Below are positions 1 through 13,559 of a stretch of 64,000 nt of DNA, one piece after another. Positions within the stretch are counted from its first letter, which is position 1; every line of letters starts with the position of its first letter. A model generated the notes under the pieces. It worked only from the letters and a program-made list of their open reading frames with translations, was not told the origin of the DNA and made no database searches. This stretch comes from Protea cynaroides. Its lineage: Eukaryota; Streptophyta; Magnoliopsida; Proteales; Proteaceae. The stretch is from positions 63,221,510-63,285,509 of the forward strand of contig CM053276.1 in assembly GCA_028583415.1 (NCBI GenBank), given 5' to 3'. The translations under genes were made by a program, and so were the position numbers.

Positions 1-739
1 CCTAATTTTTAGCTTACTTATTTCCATTGTTTAGTTTCCTAAAAATTAGGCTAGTTAGTTTAGAAGCCTTAGTTGCTTGGAAATTAAGACTTGCCTAAAA
101 TCTAGTTTCCTAATTCCAGTTTTTAGAGACTTTCCTATTTCTATGTTTTAGAAACTTCCTAATTTATAAAGGAGGTTTAACTTTTCCAAGTTTAGTTCTT
201 TCCTGTTTTATTTGTAATGTTTTAAAACTAAAAATAAAGAGAAAGCAGGTTAGCTGCAATAGAGTTTTTCTAGAAAATTTAAAGAGTTAAAATTTTCTGG
301 TTGAACCTCACCAGGTTGTGCGACTCAACCTATCATTCTTCTTTCTTCCTTGATATTCTGACCTTTATTTTGAGTTATAAAATTTCCTTCTTTGCTGGCG
401 ACAGTATTCCTATAAACCCATTGAGATCTATTGCTGAACTGAGTCTAGATTATAAAGCTAATAGTTAACACTGCTCAGATCTAGGCATTACCAGGCCCAG
501 CCAACTTGCGGGCCCCACAACTTCCTCAATTCTGTTTTGATCTTCTTCAATTTTAGAATGGTGTTCATAAATATCATCAAGGACTTCCCAACCAAATTTC
601 ATCAATTTCTGACGGACAGATTTCGAGATAAGTAATTTTTTTCTTTACTTTTTTCTACAGATTTGCATTGGACTGAATAGAGATCCTATAGCAAAGAGGA
701 ATTGTTCAATTAAATTGCCCTAAACCCTCTTTGCCATCA
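1..739 (+). repeat. 5' LTR of TR-GAG copy 1 (partial)
   Basis: This stretch is repeated almost base for base at 2409-3151 and, more diverged, at 56217-56952 and 58672-59412. It ends in TTTGCCATCA just before the primer-binding site. The first ~150 bp of the LTR, which carry the G-box palindrome in other copies, are cut off by the window edge. Confidence 0.88.
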
Positions 740-742
740 ATT

Positions 743-754
743 TGATATCAGAGC
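743..754 (+). other. Primer-binding site, initiator-Met tRNA type
   Basis: TGATATCAGAGC differs by one base from the usual plant tRNA-iMet primer site TGGTATCAGAGC, which the second copy has intact at 56956. It lies three bases after the LTR end and is followed directly by the gag ATG at 755. Confidence 0.8.
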
Positions 755-2253
755 ATGGCTGAGGAGAGTTCTACCTCTCCTAATCAGTCCAATAACCTCA
801 ATGACCTTGTTAATTTGGTTCTCCAACGATTGACCAAAATGGATGCCAAGTTAGATAGCATGGATGGGAGAATAAGTAATTTGGAGGAACGAGATAATAC
901 TAGGCCGGCTAGAATAGAAGCCCCTAGAAGAGAAATTCCTAATGCCAACCTAATACCAAGACGTATTATTGGGGCTCTTCAAAGAGTCCCTAGAGAGGAA
1001 TACCACAACCCACCCTATGAAGACTATGATGAACCTATGTTACCAAACCCATAAGGTACGGATGGACCTCAAGGTGTTTCATGGGAGGCAAGACCCCGAA
1101 GCCTTTTAAGACTGGCTGAATGCTCTAGATGACTATTTTGATTGGTTTAACCTTCCTGAACCTCAAAAGCTGCAATTGGCCCGCTCCAAACTTGTCGGGG
1201 GTGCTCGTGATTGGTGGTGTAACTATGAGTATAGTCTCATGAGGAGTTGTAGAGAACCCACCACTTGGGAGGAGATGAAGGAAGAATTGAAAGAAAAGTA
1301 AGTGTCTCGGTCCTTCCAAAGAAGGTTGCATGACCAGTTGAACAATCTTCGACAAGGTAATATGATTATTGAAGACTACGTATATCAATTTGATCAATTA
1401 TGTACACGGTCTGATCACCGGACAACGATGATCAGATGATATCTCGGTTCCATTTGGGGCTGCGACCTGAAAATAGAGAAAAAATGAGAGTGGTTGATAT
1501 TGTTAGTTTTAACGACTGTGTTGATAAAGCTTTCCAAGCCGAGGACCTTTTGAAGTCAACACCGAAGCCCACCTCCAGTTCTTATGAAGTGAAGCACCCT
1601 ACACCAAATAGTAAAGCCATAAGGACTACATCTCAAGCTACTCTAACGACAGATAAAGGTAAAACTCCCATGGTTGCAGCTACGGATGTGCAATGCTGTC
1701 ACTGCAATGCATATGGTCACTTTGCTAGAGATTGTCCACAAAAATTAAAGGCAAACTTCATAGTTGCTGCAATCGAGGCCAATCCAAATACACAGGTGTG
1801 TGCATTGCAAAGTGATGACACTTCTGTTCCTAATACAGATGTCATGGATGATAGTGAGGATTCATATGGAATCCATATAATCACCAGTATGGTTTTGACT
1901 ACCCCAAAAGTGGATGTGGATAATTTTGATGCCTTTACTAAACCTCCATGGATTGACTGGTGACCACAGTTCTGATGAAGACCACGGTGTTATGGAGAAA
2001 ATTGCAGAAGACGAAGAATTGAATAAGATCGTCCCCATGGATACCACGATTCCACTTGACTTTCCTCAAGATGTTGAGCATGTTGATTTCATAATACCTT
2101 CTAAATATCTTGAAGAAAGTGGACCCAAAGTGATGGATTTTCTTCCAACGTCGCAAACACAGTTTAAGTTTCAAGATCAACAGGTGCTGCCTACCGACCC
2201 CTCTGTAGTCATTCTTCACCATTACAAAACTCGTGGACGAGTTCTTTTTAAGT
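755..2253 (+). pseudogene. Gag polyprotein of TR-GAG copy 1 (broken)
   Basis: The frame starts at ATG 755 with a Ser/Asn-rich and coiled-coil-like N-terminus, runs through a Retrotrans_gag-like region (about 1070-1500, with WLNALDDYFDW and GGARDWW) and reaches a CCHC zinc knuckle near 1690-1740 ([13 protein letters not shown], spacing CX2CX4HX4C). An acidic C-terminal region of about 130 residues follows, ending in [11 protein letters not shown] just before the purine tract. Compared with copy 2 it carries in-frame stops (near 1053, 1109 and 1300) and frameshifts, so it cannot make a full protein. No aspartic protease motif is visible. The structural role in particle formation is inferred from the family. 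Confidence 0.8.
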
Positions 2254-2263
2254 GGGGGGGAGT

Positions 2264-3151
2264 TGATGCAGTCCAAGGACCAGCCAGTAGTGGACCAACC
2301 CTAGGATCTGTCAACATGGGCCCAACCCACACTGTTTACGTGGACACTGTTTACGTGGTATTGTTCACGTGAACGGTACCAACAACAGTAGTTAAAGTCT
2401 TTTGGTTAGCTTCCTAATTTTTAGTTTACTTATTTCCATTGTTTAGTTTCCTAAAAATTAGGCTAGTTAGTTTAGAAGTCTTTGATGCTTGGAGATTAAG
2501 ACTTGCCTAAAATCTAGTTTCCTAATTCCAGTTTTTAGAAACTTTCTTATTTCTATGTTTTAGAAACTTCTTAAGTTATAAAGGAGGTTTAGCTTTTCCA
2601 AGTTTTGTTCTTTCCTATTTTATTTGTAATGTTTTAAAGCTATAAATAAAGAGAAAGCAGACTAGCTGCAATAGAGTTTTTCCAGAAAATTTAAAGAGTT
2701 AAAATTTTTTGGTTGAGCCTCACCAGGTTGTGAGACTCAACCTATCATTCTTCTTTCTTCCTTGATATTCTGACCTTTATTTTGAGTTATAAAATTTTCT
2801 TCTTTGTTGGCGACAGTATTCCTATAGACCAATTGAGATCTATTGTTGAACTGAGTCTAGATTATAAAGCTAATAGTTAACACTGCTCAGATCTAGGCGC
2901 TACCAGGCCCAGCCAACTTGCGGGCCCCACAACTTCCTCAATTCTATTCTGATCTTCTTCAATTTTAGAAGAGTGTTCATAAATATCATCAAGGACTTCC
3001 CAACCAAATTTCATCAATTTCTGACGGATAGATTTCGAGATAAGTAATTTTTTTCGTTACTTTTTTCTGCAGATTTGCATTGGACTGAATAGAGATCCTA
3101 TAGCAAAGAGGAATTATTCAATTAAATTGCCCTAAACCCTCTTTGCCATCA
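2264..3151 (+). repeat. 3' LTR of TR-GAG copy 1
   Basis: This LTR of 888 bp starts TGATGCAGTCC after a G-rich polypurine tract and ends TTTGCCATCA. It shares its last ~740 bp with 1-739. The G-box region near 2330-2376 is mutated (TTTACGTGG twice, one CACGTG). Confidence 0.88.
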
Positions 3152-4580
3152 CCAAGTCTCAAGATAAGTCAAGGTATCCAAGAAATGTCCAAGCTTGAAG
3201 ACTAAGAAATGTCCAAGCTTGAAGATTAAGAAATGTCCAAGCTGGAAGACCCAAGAACTCGAGATTGAAGAATGAAGTTGAAAAAGAAGACTATGTAATC
3301 TAGACTTAGGATACTTTCATAAAGTAGACCTAGGCTAGTACATTTGCACAAGCATGATGTACTGTTGCATATTATACATTTGATTACATCATGCATTTCA
3401 TAAATTAGATTAACCTTAGGAGGTGCCAATCATCCAACCAAATGACATACAATAGTTGGGACTTAAGTTGGTACAAAGCCCATGCCAAAAAGGCTTGAAA
3501 TAACCTAAGGAAAGATCCTATCGGTTAATCATCAGGATGCAGGGAGTTAGTCAGGCACCGGTTGACTAGATGGAGTTAACCGGCGACTGGAGACAATGTA
3601 CATATACAGGTTTTCTTAGCAGTAGCTAAAGTTGAAAATTTAATTCCACCGGTGTCAACTGGTAGATCGACTGGAAGTCGACAGACCAGAGTCAACTAGT
3701 CGACCGGAAATTATCCGGTGGACTAGTAAGTTGTCCATTGGCCAAGTAAGACCATATTCCAATGGCCATTTTTCCACTGATCGACTGGAAGATGGAACCG
3801 GTCGATCGGTAGTAGTAAAAAATAGATCCATTGGAGGATCTTTTGACCAACCACTTAAGCCAATCTTTGAGGCTATTTAAGACCTCATTTATAATAAATA
3901 GAAAGACACTATTCATTCACACAAAGAGACATTCCTTGAGCTTCAAATTGCAACAAGCAATCAAATAGTAAACAAATAGCTCAAGCTCATCACTCAAGCT
4001 CAACTTTGTGATCTCTCCAAGCTCAAGCTCAAAGGTAAAGCTCACTCTCTCATTTCTCTAAAGCTCCATATCAAAAAGAATTCTTCTATCGTGCAATTAT
4101 CAACATCTCCATCATACATATCATCTCATACATTGCACAATCGCAGGGATCCTCTCATTACTTTGGAATTGTATTAGCCTAATTGGACTTGGCTAATATA
4201 AGGATCCTCTTGTCCTTATAAGAGTTGCACAAGCCTACACTGTACTTTAGGTTGTGCAAGGACCCTCTAATCCATGAGAGACTATATGTTCCTCTTGACC
4301 TTGAATTAGATTGTTGTAAGGATCTTCTAATCCTCAAAAGAGTTGTAAAAAGGTGTTATTCCCCACTTACTGTATTGGAAGGGAGAAATAGTGGATCTCA
4401 AGCTAAAACTTGAGGGTGAGTGGACTAGGTTGGGAGGCTCAACTAAACCACTATATATCTTATGTTGTAGGATTGTATTGTTGATAGTATCTATTAATCT
4501 ACAACACTTGTTAAATTATGAAAAAGTTTTAATCCAATAATGTAATCCTATTGACCCCCTCTAGGATTATCTGATAGATT
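3152..4580 (+). repeat. Ty1/copia (SIRE/Maximus-like) LTR remnant
   Basis: No gene is present. The text resembles long SIRE-type copia LTRs: a segment near 4380-4450 of the form 'agtggatctcaagc...gtgagtggactaggttgggaggctcaac' and an end near 4545-4575 with ATTGACCCCCTCTAGG. Three copies of a ~24-bp unit (AAATGTCCAAGCTTGAAGA) occur at 3182-3250. No coding internal region or second LTR was found, so it is a solo or truncated LTR. The lineage call rests on remembered LTR style only. Confidence 0.45.
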
Positions 4581-5011
4581 CTCTATGATTTGTTGGAAGG
4601 ATTATACTTAAATGACGTCCACAAGTTTCCGGAGAAAGTTTTGTATTTTAGACCCTTTGACTTTCTAGTATTAAAAACACTATATTTCTGGGAATTGCAA
4701 GGAAAGTCCCTCAACTGTCCTCTTTTTGCATGGAATTGGCATGTTGGAGTTCAATGGTCCTGGTGTTTGAGGGCTTTACAGTATTTGATATAGCATTCTT
4801 TGTAAACTTTCCTATAAAAATTCCTTTATTTATTTATTTTTTATAATTTTTTTTAACTTTCATTTTTCAAGCTCTTGTTTTTTACTGCCCATAAGGCATA
4901 CTGAATTTAAGCCAAGTGAAGAATTAAACTATCAGACTTCAATTGCAATCAATTTAATATGCTGTTTTAATGCTAATTTATTGAACTCACTAACAGTTCT
5001 ACTAGTCTGGT

Positions 5012-5044
<33 letters not shown>

Positions 5045-5114
5045 GGTGCTTTGGTCGTTGAGAGACAACTTTATCTCTAATGACAAAATATTGGGGAACA
5101 ACTTGGCTTTGCAG
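4581..5114 (+). other. Intron sequence upstream of the first visible OS9 exon
   Basis: AT-rich non-coding sequence with a pure T run at about 5018-5044. I looked for a signal-peptide exon of OS9 here and did not find one. Confidence 0.5.
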
Positions 5115-8100
5115 GTTGAAGACCAGGAATCATTGGTGATGATGAATAAAGAGGGACAGAAATATTTGTGTTTCTTGCCCAAAGTTGAGAAAACCAAAAT
5201 TGGGAAGACAGTCTTCCAAGAAAACACTAGCAATGTGATTGTGGAAACAGAGAGACGGGTGAAGTTGACTCCAGATGAGTTACTTGAAAGGCTAAAGGGT
5301 GAATGCCTTGTTAGGGTGAGAATCTACCACCTATGTCACCTATGTTTATTGTTTTCAAATAGTATTTTATTATGTTCCATAGTATTGCCAAAGCATTAAG
5401 GCTTCATTTCATGGAAGAATTGAAATATGTGGTGAGGAATAATCATTAGGGCTGTCAATGGAGGTCGGATGGTATCACTATTCTTCTTTGTAGGATACTT
5501 TAGTAGATTTCGCCTCATTTATTGTTTAGTTGAGTCTTAATTTAGGGTCATCTGTAAAATGAAATTTCAATTAAAAAAAAAGAGGGGAGTTCCCCTCATA
5601 TCTCATATCATGGTTCAAGCGTTACAAATTGGTGGTCTCTACTAGTACTTTTCCAATCCGAAGTATTTCCCCTAGAACTCCTTGGATCTTCTGTGAACAG
5701 CTCAACCCATTACTTCTTCAAAATACTATTCAAAATACTACGGCTGCGTATTCTGATTTGGCTCGTTTAAGTTGGACTCTGATATAGTTGCACCCAACTC
5801 AATTAGACCATCCAAATAATATTTCGGTCAGATATTTGAAATAGCCTATTCAACCTGATTATTATCTGACTCAATCATCTTTCAATATATGACATGAATA
5901 TGTTTAAATTACATGTGTGTGACATTGTACATTTAAGATTTTAGAAGTCATTTCAAGGATGAATAATTGTATTGGTACTGAATGTTCTAAGTTTTCTTTC
6001 TGTTAGAGATATCAATTCAAGGAAGGGTGCTGCCCCATGTGTAGCAGCCTCTTCCTCAAGTCAAGGAAGGCTGCTGCACATGGGCAGCCTCTTCCTCAAG
6101 TCCAGGAAGTGCAGCAGCCCCTAAGTCAAGGACCCTTTCCTTCTAGGTTGTTCCCTCTTTTATGTTATTACGCTTTTGGTTGTATCCTATGACTGTAAAT
6201 ATTAAATGCATTGGGTAGGCCACAACATAAGTGTGACTCTCATAGTTATAGAATTCTCTCTCTTCTCTCTCCCTTCTCTTTATTTACATGGTATTAGAGC
6301 AAGGTCTTTTGGAATTGTTACATAACTTTAGATCTTGTTCTTCCCTACCTACAATACTCTTTTGATATTGACTGATTCTCTATTCAATATCAAAGTTGCA
6401 TCTTTAAAAAAAAGAGAGTGAGTTCATGATGTGATGTCCTCATCAGTTCACCTCCGAATTTTCGGTTCTACCAACATATGGTAGAGATATCGATTTTATG
6501 GAGAAGGATTTTTGTTGATATGCGGTGGAGCTATTGTGAAGCATATCAAATATTAGAGAAAATCAAAATTTCAGATTCGGTTTTCTTTGGTTCGATTCTA
6601 CACGGAAGAGAAATCTAATTAGTAGAATCAATATTCTGATCCTATCCTATTCATAGTTGTCTAGGCACCAAGGTAAACCAATGCGTTGGAGGCCTGATGG
6701 ACGTCTATGGAGACCAAGGTGCCTGATTTTCCAAGGTGCCACCTAGGCGTCTATCACCTCGGCGATGCCTTGACAACCATGGTCGTATTTTGTGGTTCCT
6801 TTTCTAGTTCTTTTTATTTTTTTGGAGGAGATCGATTATTGCAGATCAAGTTTCATTTTATGTTATTGCTTGTTGGTTGGTTGAACATATTATTGAGACC
6901 TCTTATTTGAGATATTAATGACTAAACATTCTGAATCTAATACCACTACGACTGAGGTGGTGTCTTCTTCTTCTAATCGGATTACAGAGAAGAAACTGGA
7001 AGGACTTAACAATTTCCAACAATGGCGGAAAATTGTTAAGTTGGTTTTGATGGAACGAGATCAACAGGATCACCTAACCAAACCTAAGTCTAATATCGAT
7101 ATTACTTGGGACATTGTTGATGCCTGGATTTTGGGTCAGCTACTTAATTATATGGACAATTCTATTATGAGCATTGTTACCCACATCAATACCGTAAAAG
7201 AGTTGTGAGATTATTTAAATATCTTGTATACTGGTCACAATAATTTATCTAGTATATATGATGTGGTACAGGAATTCTATTGGGTGGATCGGAAAGGTCG
7301 CCCCCTCACCCAATATTTTGCGGACTTTAAACGGATGTATGAAGAACTTAATTCTTGACTTCCCATCAGTGTTGATGTATAAAAGATGCAAGAATAAAGG
7401 GATATTTGGTCGTTATCGGCTTTTTGGGTGGTCTTGGACTTGAGTATGATGCAGTTCGTTCTCAGATTCTTGGTAGTGCAACCGTGGCTTCTCTAGTAGA
7501 TACTTTTTCTTGGGTGTTACGGGTATCTCGTGACACTACCCGTGATACCCCTCCAGTGGATAGTTTAGCCCTTGTTTCTCATCAGTCTGGCCATGGAATG
7601 GGTCGAGGTTTTTCTTCCGATCGTGGTAATAATGGTGGTGCTAGTTGTGGACAACCTTGTGGTGCATCATTTTCCTCAGACCCTTCTGGTTCAGCCCTGA
7701 TGCAGTCGAAGGACCAGCTGTGAACCAGTCCAAGAACCAATCTAAGGACCAGCCGACATTGGTCCATGGGACCAGCCCAAAAGCCAAGCCCACAACACTG
7801 TTCACGGTACTGTTCACGTGAACAGTACCAACAGAAATTTTAGAAAGTTTTGTCTTCTTCCTAAATTCAATAAGTTAGATTTATTTCCATAAAATTAGTC
7901 ATTAGTTTTGTTTTCTAAGTTTGTTTATTTTCCTAAAATTGGTTATCATATAAGTCAGTCATAGATGTTATTTGTTTTGGAAACTTTCTTAAAATTTATA
8001 AAGGAAAGTTTCTCTTTTTTATTTTTGGACATTCCTTCCCAGGAACTAGTCCTTCTATCTTTTTTATTTTCTTTTAGCATTATAAATAAAGAAGGAGAAG

Positions 8101-11100
8101 ATACTGGCAGCAGAGTTGGCTAGAGTTTATTATTAAATTCTGGTTGAGTCTCACTAGTTGTGAGACTCAACCGAAACTCATATTCTGTTCATTCTCGTTT
8201 TCAAATGATAGTAGCTTTTTCAAAAATTCATAACTTCTTCATCCATGGTTGGATTTTCAAATTTGGATATGTTATCAAGCACATCCTAGAGTACTTCCCC
8301 TCTAAGTTTGAAGACCTTCCAACGGCTGGATTCTGAGATAAGTAATTTTTTCTACTGTTATACAATTCTGGTTCTGTTAAAATTCCTGTCTGAGACCTAT
8401 GGGCAAGATTGGTTTCGACCCCACCTGTTAGATCAAGCTCATCTTCTGGAATATTATTCCTCATATCCTAAGGATCAAGAATCCCAAATTTTAAAGTATT
8501 CTTATAGTTAGATTTGAAGTTGGGGAATTATTTGTCTAAATCAATAATTCTTGTTTGTTGTTAAAGGTTAAATTTGGGTTGGACTGTCATAAAATCCTGT
8601 AGCAAAAAGGGATTGTCAATTTGAGTTGTTTTGAATCCTCTTTGCCATCAAGCCCGCACTTGCTATCATTGTGGGAAGCCTGGTTATATTCAAACTTTTG
8701 TAGGAACCTTCATGGCAAACCTCCTCAGTAGCTATTTGCCAACTCTGTCGCTAGTTTTAAGACTTCTGCTTCGTCTGCACCATCTGTGGGCAAAATGGTC
8801 CAGATGACGGATGATGAGTATGCTCGCGACATTCAGTATCAGATTAACCAATCCGCTTTGTCTTCTACTGCTACTTTGTCCAAACAGATAATGCAACTGC
8901 GTGTCTCTCATTCTCTCGTCCTTGGATAATTGATTCGGGTGCTTCCGATCACATGACTGGGGTTTCAGGTATATTTTCCTCCCTTTGCCCCTTTAGTTCC
9001 AGTGTTACTTTGGCTGATGGTTTTTCAGTCAAGGTCAATGGCATTGGGACTGTTCATCCCACACCTTCTATATCCTTATCTTCAATTTTCTATTTACCTA
9101 AGTTTCTGTTAACTTATTATCTGTCAGTAAGCTTACTTCTGCTTACAACGATTCTGTAACCTTTTTCCCTGACTTACGATGAAGAGGACGGTTGGTAGGA
9201 GCCGGGAAAAAAGGGGACTATATTTACTTGAGGAATTGTCGTCTATTGCATGCTCAAGTGACTTTTCTCTGTATCAGCTTCATTGTCAATTAGGCTATCC
9301 ATCTCTCTAGAATTTGAAAAGACTTGATCCATGTTTTATTTCTCTTTCTAGTCTAGATTGCGAGTTCTTTCGATTTGGGAAGCTTCACCGTGTGAGTTAC
9401 TCCCCTCGCATCAATAAGTGGTCTACGCACTCTTTTTCTTTAGTCCATTCTGATGTATGGGGACCTTGTTCGGTTGCGTCTAAGTTAAGATTTCGATATT
9501 TTTGATACTTTTATGGATTATTTTTCAAGAGTTACATGAATTTATTTAATGAAAAATCGTTTGGAATATTTACTATCTTTTGTACTTTTGTTCAAGAAAT
9601 TTAGACACAATTTCAAACATCTATTCGTATTCTCCGAAGTAATAATGCTAAGGAATACTCTTCAGGTCAGTTTTCTTACTTTATGCCTGAATGAGGCATT
9701 GTTCATTAGTCTTCTTGTCTTGACACACCTCAACAGAATGTTGTTGTTGAACGAAAAAATCGTCATTTGATGGAAGTTACTTAGTCCCTTCTGTTTGAAA
9801 TGAAGGTGGTCAAACCATTTTGGGGAGATGTTGTTTTGACTGCATGTTACCTTATTAATCGCATGCCATCTTCTATTTTGGGTGGTGGTATTCCCCACTC
9901 CTTGTTGTTTCTGTCTGAACCACGTTTGTGCTCCCTCCCTGTGTCTTTGGTTGTATATGTTTTTTTCGAGATTATCATCCTGGTCTGTCTAAACAGGACC
10001 CTCGTGCTATCAAACACTTGTTTATTGGGTACTCTCGTACTTAAAAGGGCTATCATTGCTACTCACCAAAATCCAAAAAATATTATATCACCGCTGATGT
10101 GTCCTTTTTTGAGTCCACCCCGTATCCGGCTGGGTCATTTATTGCTTCTGAATTGGATGATGATCTCCTTACATACATTGTCCATCATTCTGTTTCATAG
10201 GTACCTCCTCCTCCACCGGTTGTCCAGCAAGTTTACCGATGACGTTCTCGGCTCGATCCGGAGCTCGCGGCCTCCCTTACACCTACCATATCTCCTTCAT
10301 CTGCGGATCCCACACCTAAGCTAATTACCACTTCCTCTGATCTTGACATCCCTGTCGCTCTTCATACGGGAGTTTGGAGTTGTATTCAACATATGATTTC
10401 GAACTTCATCTCTTCTTCTGGTTTGTCAGCTTCCTTTCATTCTTGTCTAACCATTATTAAGAGTTATCCCCCTTCTCAAGTCTGTTGTAGAGGCATTTAT
10501 CTAGTCCTATCTGGAGTACAGCTATGAAAGAGGAACTATTGGCTTTGGAAGTCAATCATACATGGGGTCGTGTGCCCTTCCTTTTAGGCAAGTCTACTAT
10601 TCGTTGTTGGTGGTATATGTGGTCAAGGTCGACCATGATGTGTCCCTTGCTCGTTTGATGGCACGCCTGGTCGCCAAAGGATATGCATAGATATATGGTG
10701 TTGATTATTTGAATACCTTTTATCCGGTGGCCAAGCTTGCTTCTGTTCGCATCTTGGTTTCTCTTCCTGCTTCCCATCACTGGCTGCTACACCAGTTGGA
10801 TGTGAAGAATGTTTTCTTGCATGGTGACCTCTATGAGGAGGTTTATATGGAACAACAACCTGGTTTTATTGCTCAAGGGGAGTGTGGTATGATATGTAAA
10901 CTGAAAAACTCATTATATGGGCTGAAGCAATCTCTTAAGACATGGTTTGGTCGTTTAACAGTGGCCAGTTGCCGCTTTAGCTTATCCCGATGTGATAGTC
11001 ATTACTTGGTGTTTTATCGACATTCTTCTAGAGCAGGGAAGATTTTTCTTATCATCTATGTTGATGACATAGTAATTACAGGAGATGACAATACGGGTAT

Positions 11101-13524
11101 TGACAGCTTGAAGGCTCATTTGCAGCAATAGTTTCACACCAAATATTTGGGTCGCTTGAAATACTTTTTGGCAGTTGAGGTTACTAAGTCACGGAAAGGT
11201 ATTTCTCTTTCTTAGAGGAAATATGTTATAAATTTACCCATTGAGACAGGACTGTTAGGGTCTAAACCTGTGGATACCCCAATGGATCCTAATGTCAAAC
11301 TTACCACTGATGATGGTGATATTCTGCCTGACCCTTAGAGGTATCGTCGTCTGGTTGGGAAACTAAATTATCTTATTGTGACTCATCTGGATTTGGCTTT
11401 TCCAGTTAGTGTTGTGAGTCAATTTCTATCTATTATGAGGATGCTTCATTAGGATGTTGTTAGTCGCATTTTGTGATATCTCAAGAAGGCTCCTGGACGT
11501 GGTCTTCTGTATAATGATCATGGACATAGACATATTGAGGGCTTTTCAGATGTTGATTGGGATGGTCCTCCCATTGATCGATGATCTACTGCTGGATACT
11601 GCATTCTTAGTGGAAATTTGGTATCCTGGAAGAGCAAGAAACAGATTGTTATCACTCGGTCCAGTGCAGAGTCTAAGTATCATGCTATGGCACATGTCAC
11701 ATGTGAGCTGATGTGGGTCAAGCAGTTATTGGCCGAACTTGGTTTTCTATATACATCTTCCATGCAACTGTGGTGTGACAACCAAGCCGCCATTCATATT
11801 GCTTCCAGCCCTATGTTCCATGAGTGGACTAAGCACATTGAGGTAGACTGTTACTTTGTATGTGAGAAGCCGCAGTAAAGAATTATTTCTACTAGTCATG
11901 CTCGTACGGGAGACCAACTTGCTGATGTGTTCACTAAATCTCTGGGGTGTGGGAAGATTGATTATATTTGTAACATGCTAGGCATGAATTATATATATGC
12001 TCCAGCTTGATGGGGTGTGTTAGAGATATCAAGTCAAGGAAGATTGTTGCTGCCCCATGTGCAACAGTCTTTTTTCAAGTCAAGTAAGGCTGCCACACAT
12101 GGGCAACCTATTCCTCATGTGCAGCAGCCCCCAAGTCAAGAATCATTTCCTTCTAGGTTGTTACCTCTTTTTATATTATTACCCATTCGGTTGTGTCGTA
12201 TGACTATAAATATTGAATGCATTGGCAGTCCACAGCATAAGTGTGACTTCCATAGTTATAGAATTCTTTCTCTCTTCTCTCCCTTTTCTCTTTATTTACA
12301 CTTTCTAATTCACACATGTAATTTTTCCTAGTTATACATTTTATTCTTCAGATTTTCTTATAAGTTACTTAAGTTTGATATTTTTTTGGTATGCTTTAGT
12401 TTATCATGATATTTGGTATTCAGACTATTTAATTGGATACGATATGGATGGGGCATTAAACAACTGTCAAATATTTTAACATATGTTGGATATCTGGTTA
12501 AATAATCTGGTTGGATATTGTTCCTCATTGACTAAAATGTAATTGCTTTATCTTTTTTGTTTTTTTTTTTTTTTCTTTTGCAGCATGAGGGTTGGTGGTC
12601 TTATGAATTTTGTTATCAAAGAAAGTTGCGGCAATTTCATTTGGAGGATGAGAAGGTAGTTTCTTAAGTGCCTTCCTTAGTGTTTACTCGATAAGTTATC
12701 ACAAGGCCCATTCTTTTTTCCACTGAAATTGATAAGATTTTCTCTCTAATGTTTCGAGCTACTCCATTGTTTCTATAGCATGTGTCCTGGTTTATCTTGG
12801 TGCTGTGCCATGACAAGAACTAGTCTTTTGAATGCCCTCAAATTGCATGACCAATGTTTTGTGACTGCACACGGTAATAGATTGTGTGCTTGTTGTATTC
12901 CGGACTCGTGGTACTTTGTCATCATCATGGTCCATGTTTTAACATAGGTTGTGTGTGTTGTTGTATCATCATGGTAATAGATTGTGTGCTTGTTGTATTC
13001 CGGACTCGTGGTACTTTGTCATCATCATGGTCCATGTTTTAACATAGGTGTATATATGAACAAACAGTTAATGATATGCACAATATACATTGGCTGCATG
13101 CTATTCTTGTACACATACTAAAAAAAAATATGGAGCAAACTTGTAATTCTAACGTAAGGAAGATAATTTTTTGGCAACTCACATATCATTAAAGACAACT
13201 TGAATAAAAGTAGGAAACGTGGTTATTTATAAATGGTCTTTGGGAACAAGGGATTAGATCTCTTTTTCTTGTCCTCAACCCAAGACAAAATGATAAGAGA
13301 GTGACTCAAGTGGGCCTTCATGCCTCGTTTCACAAAAAACCTCTAGTGGCTATACTAAATTATATTTCATCCCATACATTTTCATTTAATAGCCCTTTGC
13401 TGTCAACAGTTTGTGAGATTATGTAATTCTACTTGTAAGCAATCTCTTCTCACCTATTTTGTGATCTTGAGTATATTTAATATTCTCTAAACACACACTC
13501 TTTCACTCTCTAAATATTTGTGTG

Positions 13525-13559
<35 letters not shown>

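Larger units (their letters stand above)
1..3151 (+). mobile_element. Gag-only LTR retrotransposon, TR-GAG type (copy 1, left end cut by window)
   Basis: Two direct repeats (1-739, cut by the window edge, and 2264-3151) flank a 1.5-kb internal region holding only a gag-like reading frame. The LTRs have TGATG...CATCA ends. A tRNA-iMet-type primer site follows the left LTR and a purine run (AAGTGGGGGGGAG) precedes the right LTR. There is no protease, integrase or reverse transcriptase, and no room for them, so the element must be mobilised in trans. This matches the published class of terminal-repeat retrotransposons with a GAG domain (TR-GAG). A second copy lies at 56070-59416. Its left target duplication is outside the window; the base run after the right LTR is CCAAG. 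Confidence 0.85.
6001..12300 (+). mobile_element. Copia A: degenerate Ty1/copia element in an OS9 intron
   Basis: LTRs at 6001-6288 and 12018-12300 both begin TGTTAGAGATATCAA and end TTTATTTACA. The element is flanked by a perfect 5-bp target duplication CTTTC (5996-6000 and 12301-12305). A primer site TGGTATTAGAGC follows the left LTR, and a GATGGGG-type purine tract precedes the right LTR. The internal order gag, zinc knuckle, protease, integrase, reverse transcriptase, RNase H is the Ty1/copia order. All domains carry stops and frameshifts. It hosts a MITE (6652-6781) and a solo LTR (7698-8650). By eye the LTRs differ at roughly a tenth of positions, so it is older than copia B. It lies in the same orientation as OS9. 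Confidence 0.92.

Noticed and set aside
743..754. tRNA-like sequence
   Set aside because: It is the retrotransposon primer site complementary to tRNA-iMet, not a tRNA gene.
4225..4793. Short frames that might be the missing OS9 signal-peptide exon
   Set aside because: None resembles a signal peptide followed by the expected plant OS-9 N-terminus; the first lies in a copia LTR remnant.
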